64,000 nt of DNA, taken from contig NZ_CP063397.1 in assembly GCF_021729845.1 (NCBI RefSeq), positions 1,068,001-1,132,000 of the forward strand. The letters are read 5' to 3'. The translations under genes and the position numbers were made by a program. Under the pieces are notes generated by a model. The model did no database searches. It saw only the letters and a list, made by a program, of their open reading frames with translations, and was not told the DNA's origin. Shown here one piece after another: positions 63,994 through 64,000 of this stretch (its first letter is position 1; the number at the start of each line of letters is the position of its first letter). The stretch comes from Rhizobium sp. SL42. Its GTDB lineage: Bacteria > Pseudomonadota > Alphaproteobacteria > Rhizobiales > Rhizobiaceae.

Positions 63994-64000
63994 CAACCCG

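Overview
This window is chromosomal DNA of an alphaproteobacterium, almost certainly a member of the Rhizobiaceae (Rhizobium/Agrobacterium/Sinorhizobium relatives). The evidence is the high-GC coding style, the gene order murJ - trpS - usp - nfu - tsaB - rimI - mur - olsA - miaB - phoH - ybeY - corC - lnt - praR - metK - trmB, the block def-fmt-truA / dapE-dapD, the rpmH-rnpA-yidC block, and a fructose ABC transporter locus laid out like frcR/frcBCAK of Sinorhizobium. I see no insertion sequence, integrase, phage gene, rRNA or CRISPR array, and no clearly broken gene. The murJ gene is cut by the left edge. A strong Shine-Dalgarno at the right edge implies a plus-strand gene starting just outside.

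Layout. 1-15.2 kb: housekeeping genes on the plus strand (lipid II flippase, tRNA charging and modification, Fe-S delivery, Mur metalloregulator, ornithine-lipid acyltransferase, 16S rRNA maturation, lipoprotein acylation, SAM synthesis). 15.3-17.1 kb: a small heat-shock protein with DUF1150, divergent from a nucleoside hydrolase. 17.2-25.4 kb: three chemoreceptors (one Cache-type, two tandem soluble globin-coupled), with ribokinase and RmuC between them. 25.4-34.1 kb: def-fmt-truA, lysine/peptidoglycan precursor genes dapD-dapE with a membrane protein, a LOG-family nucleosidase, an EF-hand protein, a HAD nucleotidase and a DMT transporter. 34.1-41.3 kb: argB, an ECF sigma/anti-sigma/fasciclin cassette, engB, a DMT transporter, and yidC-rnpA-rpmH. 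41.6-46.1 kb: an orphan histidine kinase, tRNA-Arg(ACG), a structured non-coding stretch, a Ser/Cys-type proline racemase homologue and a Crp/Fnr regulator. 45.6-51.2 kb: fucU-frcR divergent from frcBCAK. 51.4-55.7 kb: a signalling cluster (receiver protein, exported cysteine-less SUOX-like protein, hybrid kinase with Hpt, HD-GYP response regulator). 55.8-64 kb: pyrC, a VOC fusion, DUF3096, pyrE, a PfkB fructokinase, a tautomerase, pgi and fadD.

How genes work together. FrcBCA would import fructose. FrcK and/or the PfkB kinase at 58.9 kb would phosphorylate it, and Pgi (60.3-62.0 kb) would connect fructose-6-P with glucose-6-P. FrcR (ROK family) presumably controls the locus, and a FucU-type mutarotase is coupled to frcR. 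The two globin-coupled receptors would sense O2 or another gas for motility. The ECF/anti-sigma pair next to a fasciclin protein parallels the SigK-RskA-Mpt70 arrangement of mycobacteria.

The best candidate for an undescribed system is the 51.4-55.7 kb cluster: a periplasmic SUOX-fold-like protein without any cysteine, translationally coupled to a hybrid kinase and followed by a predicted c-di-GMP phosphodiesterase. Useful regulatory signals read directly from the sequence are an Irr-type iron box before nfu, an RpoH promoter and a possible RNA thermometer before hsp20, a palindromic operator before metK, a near-consensus promoter before rpmH, and a LiuR-like palindrome before fadD.
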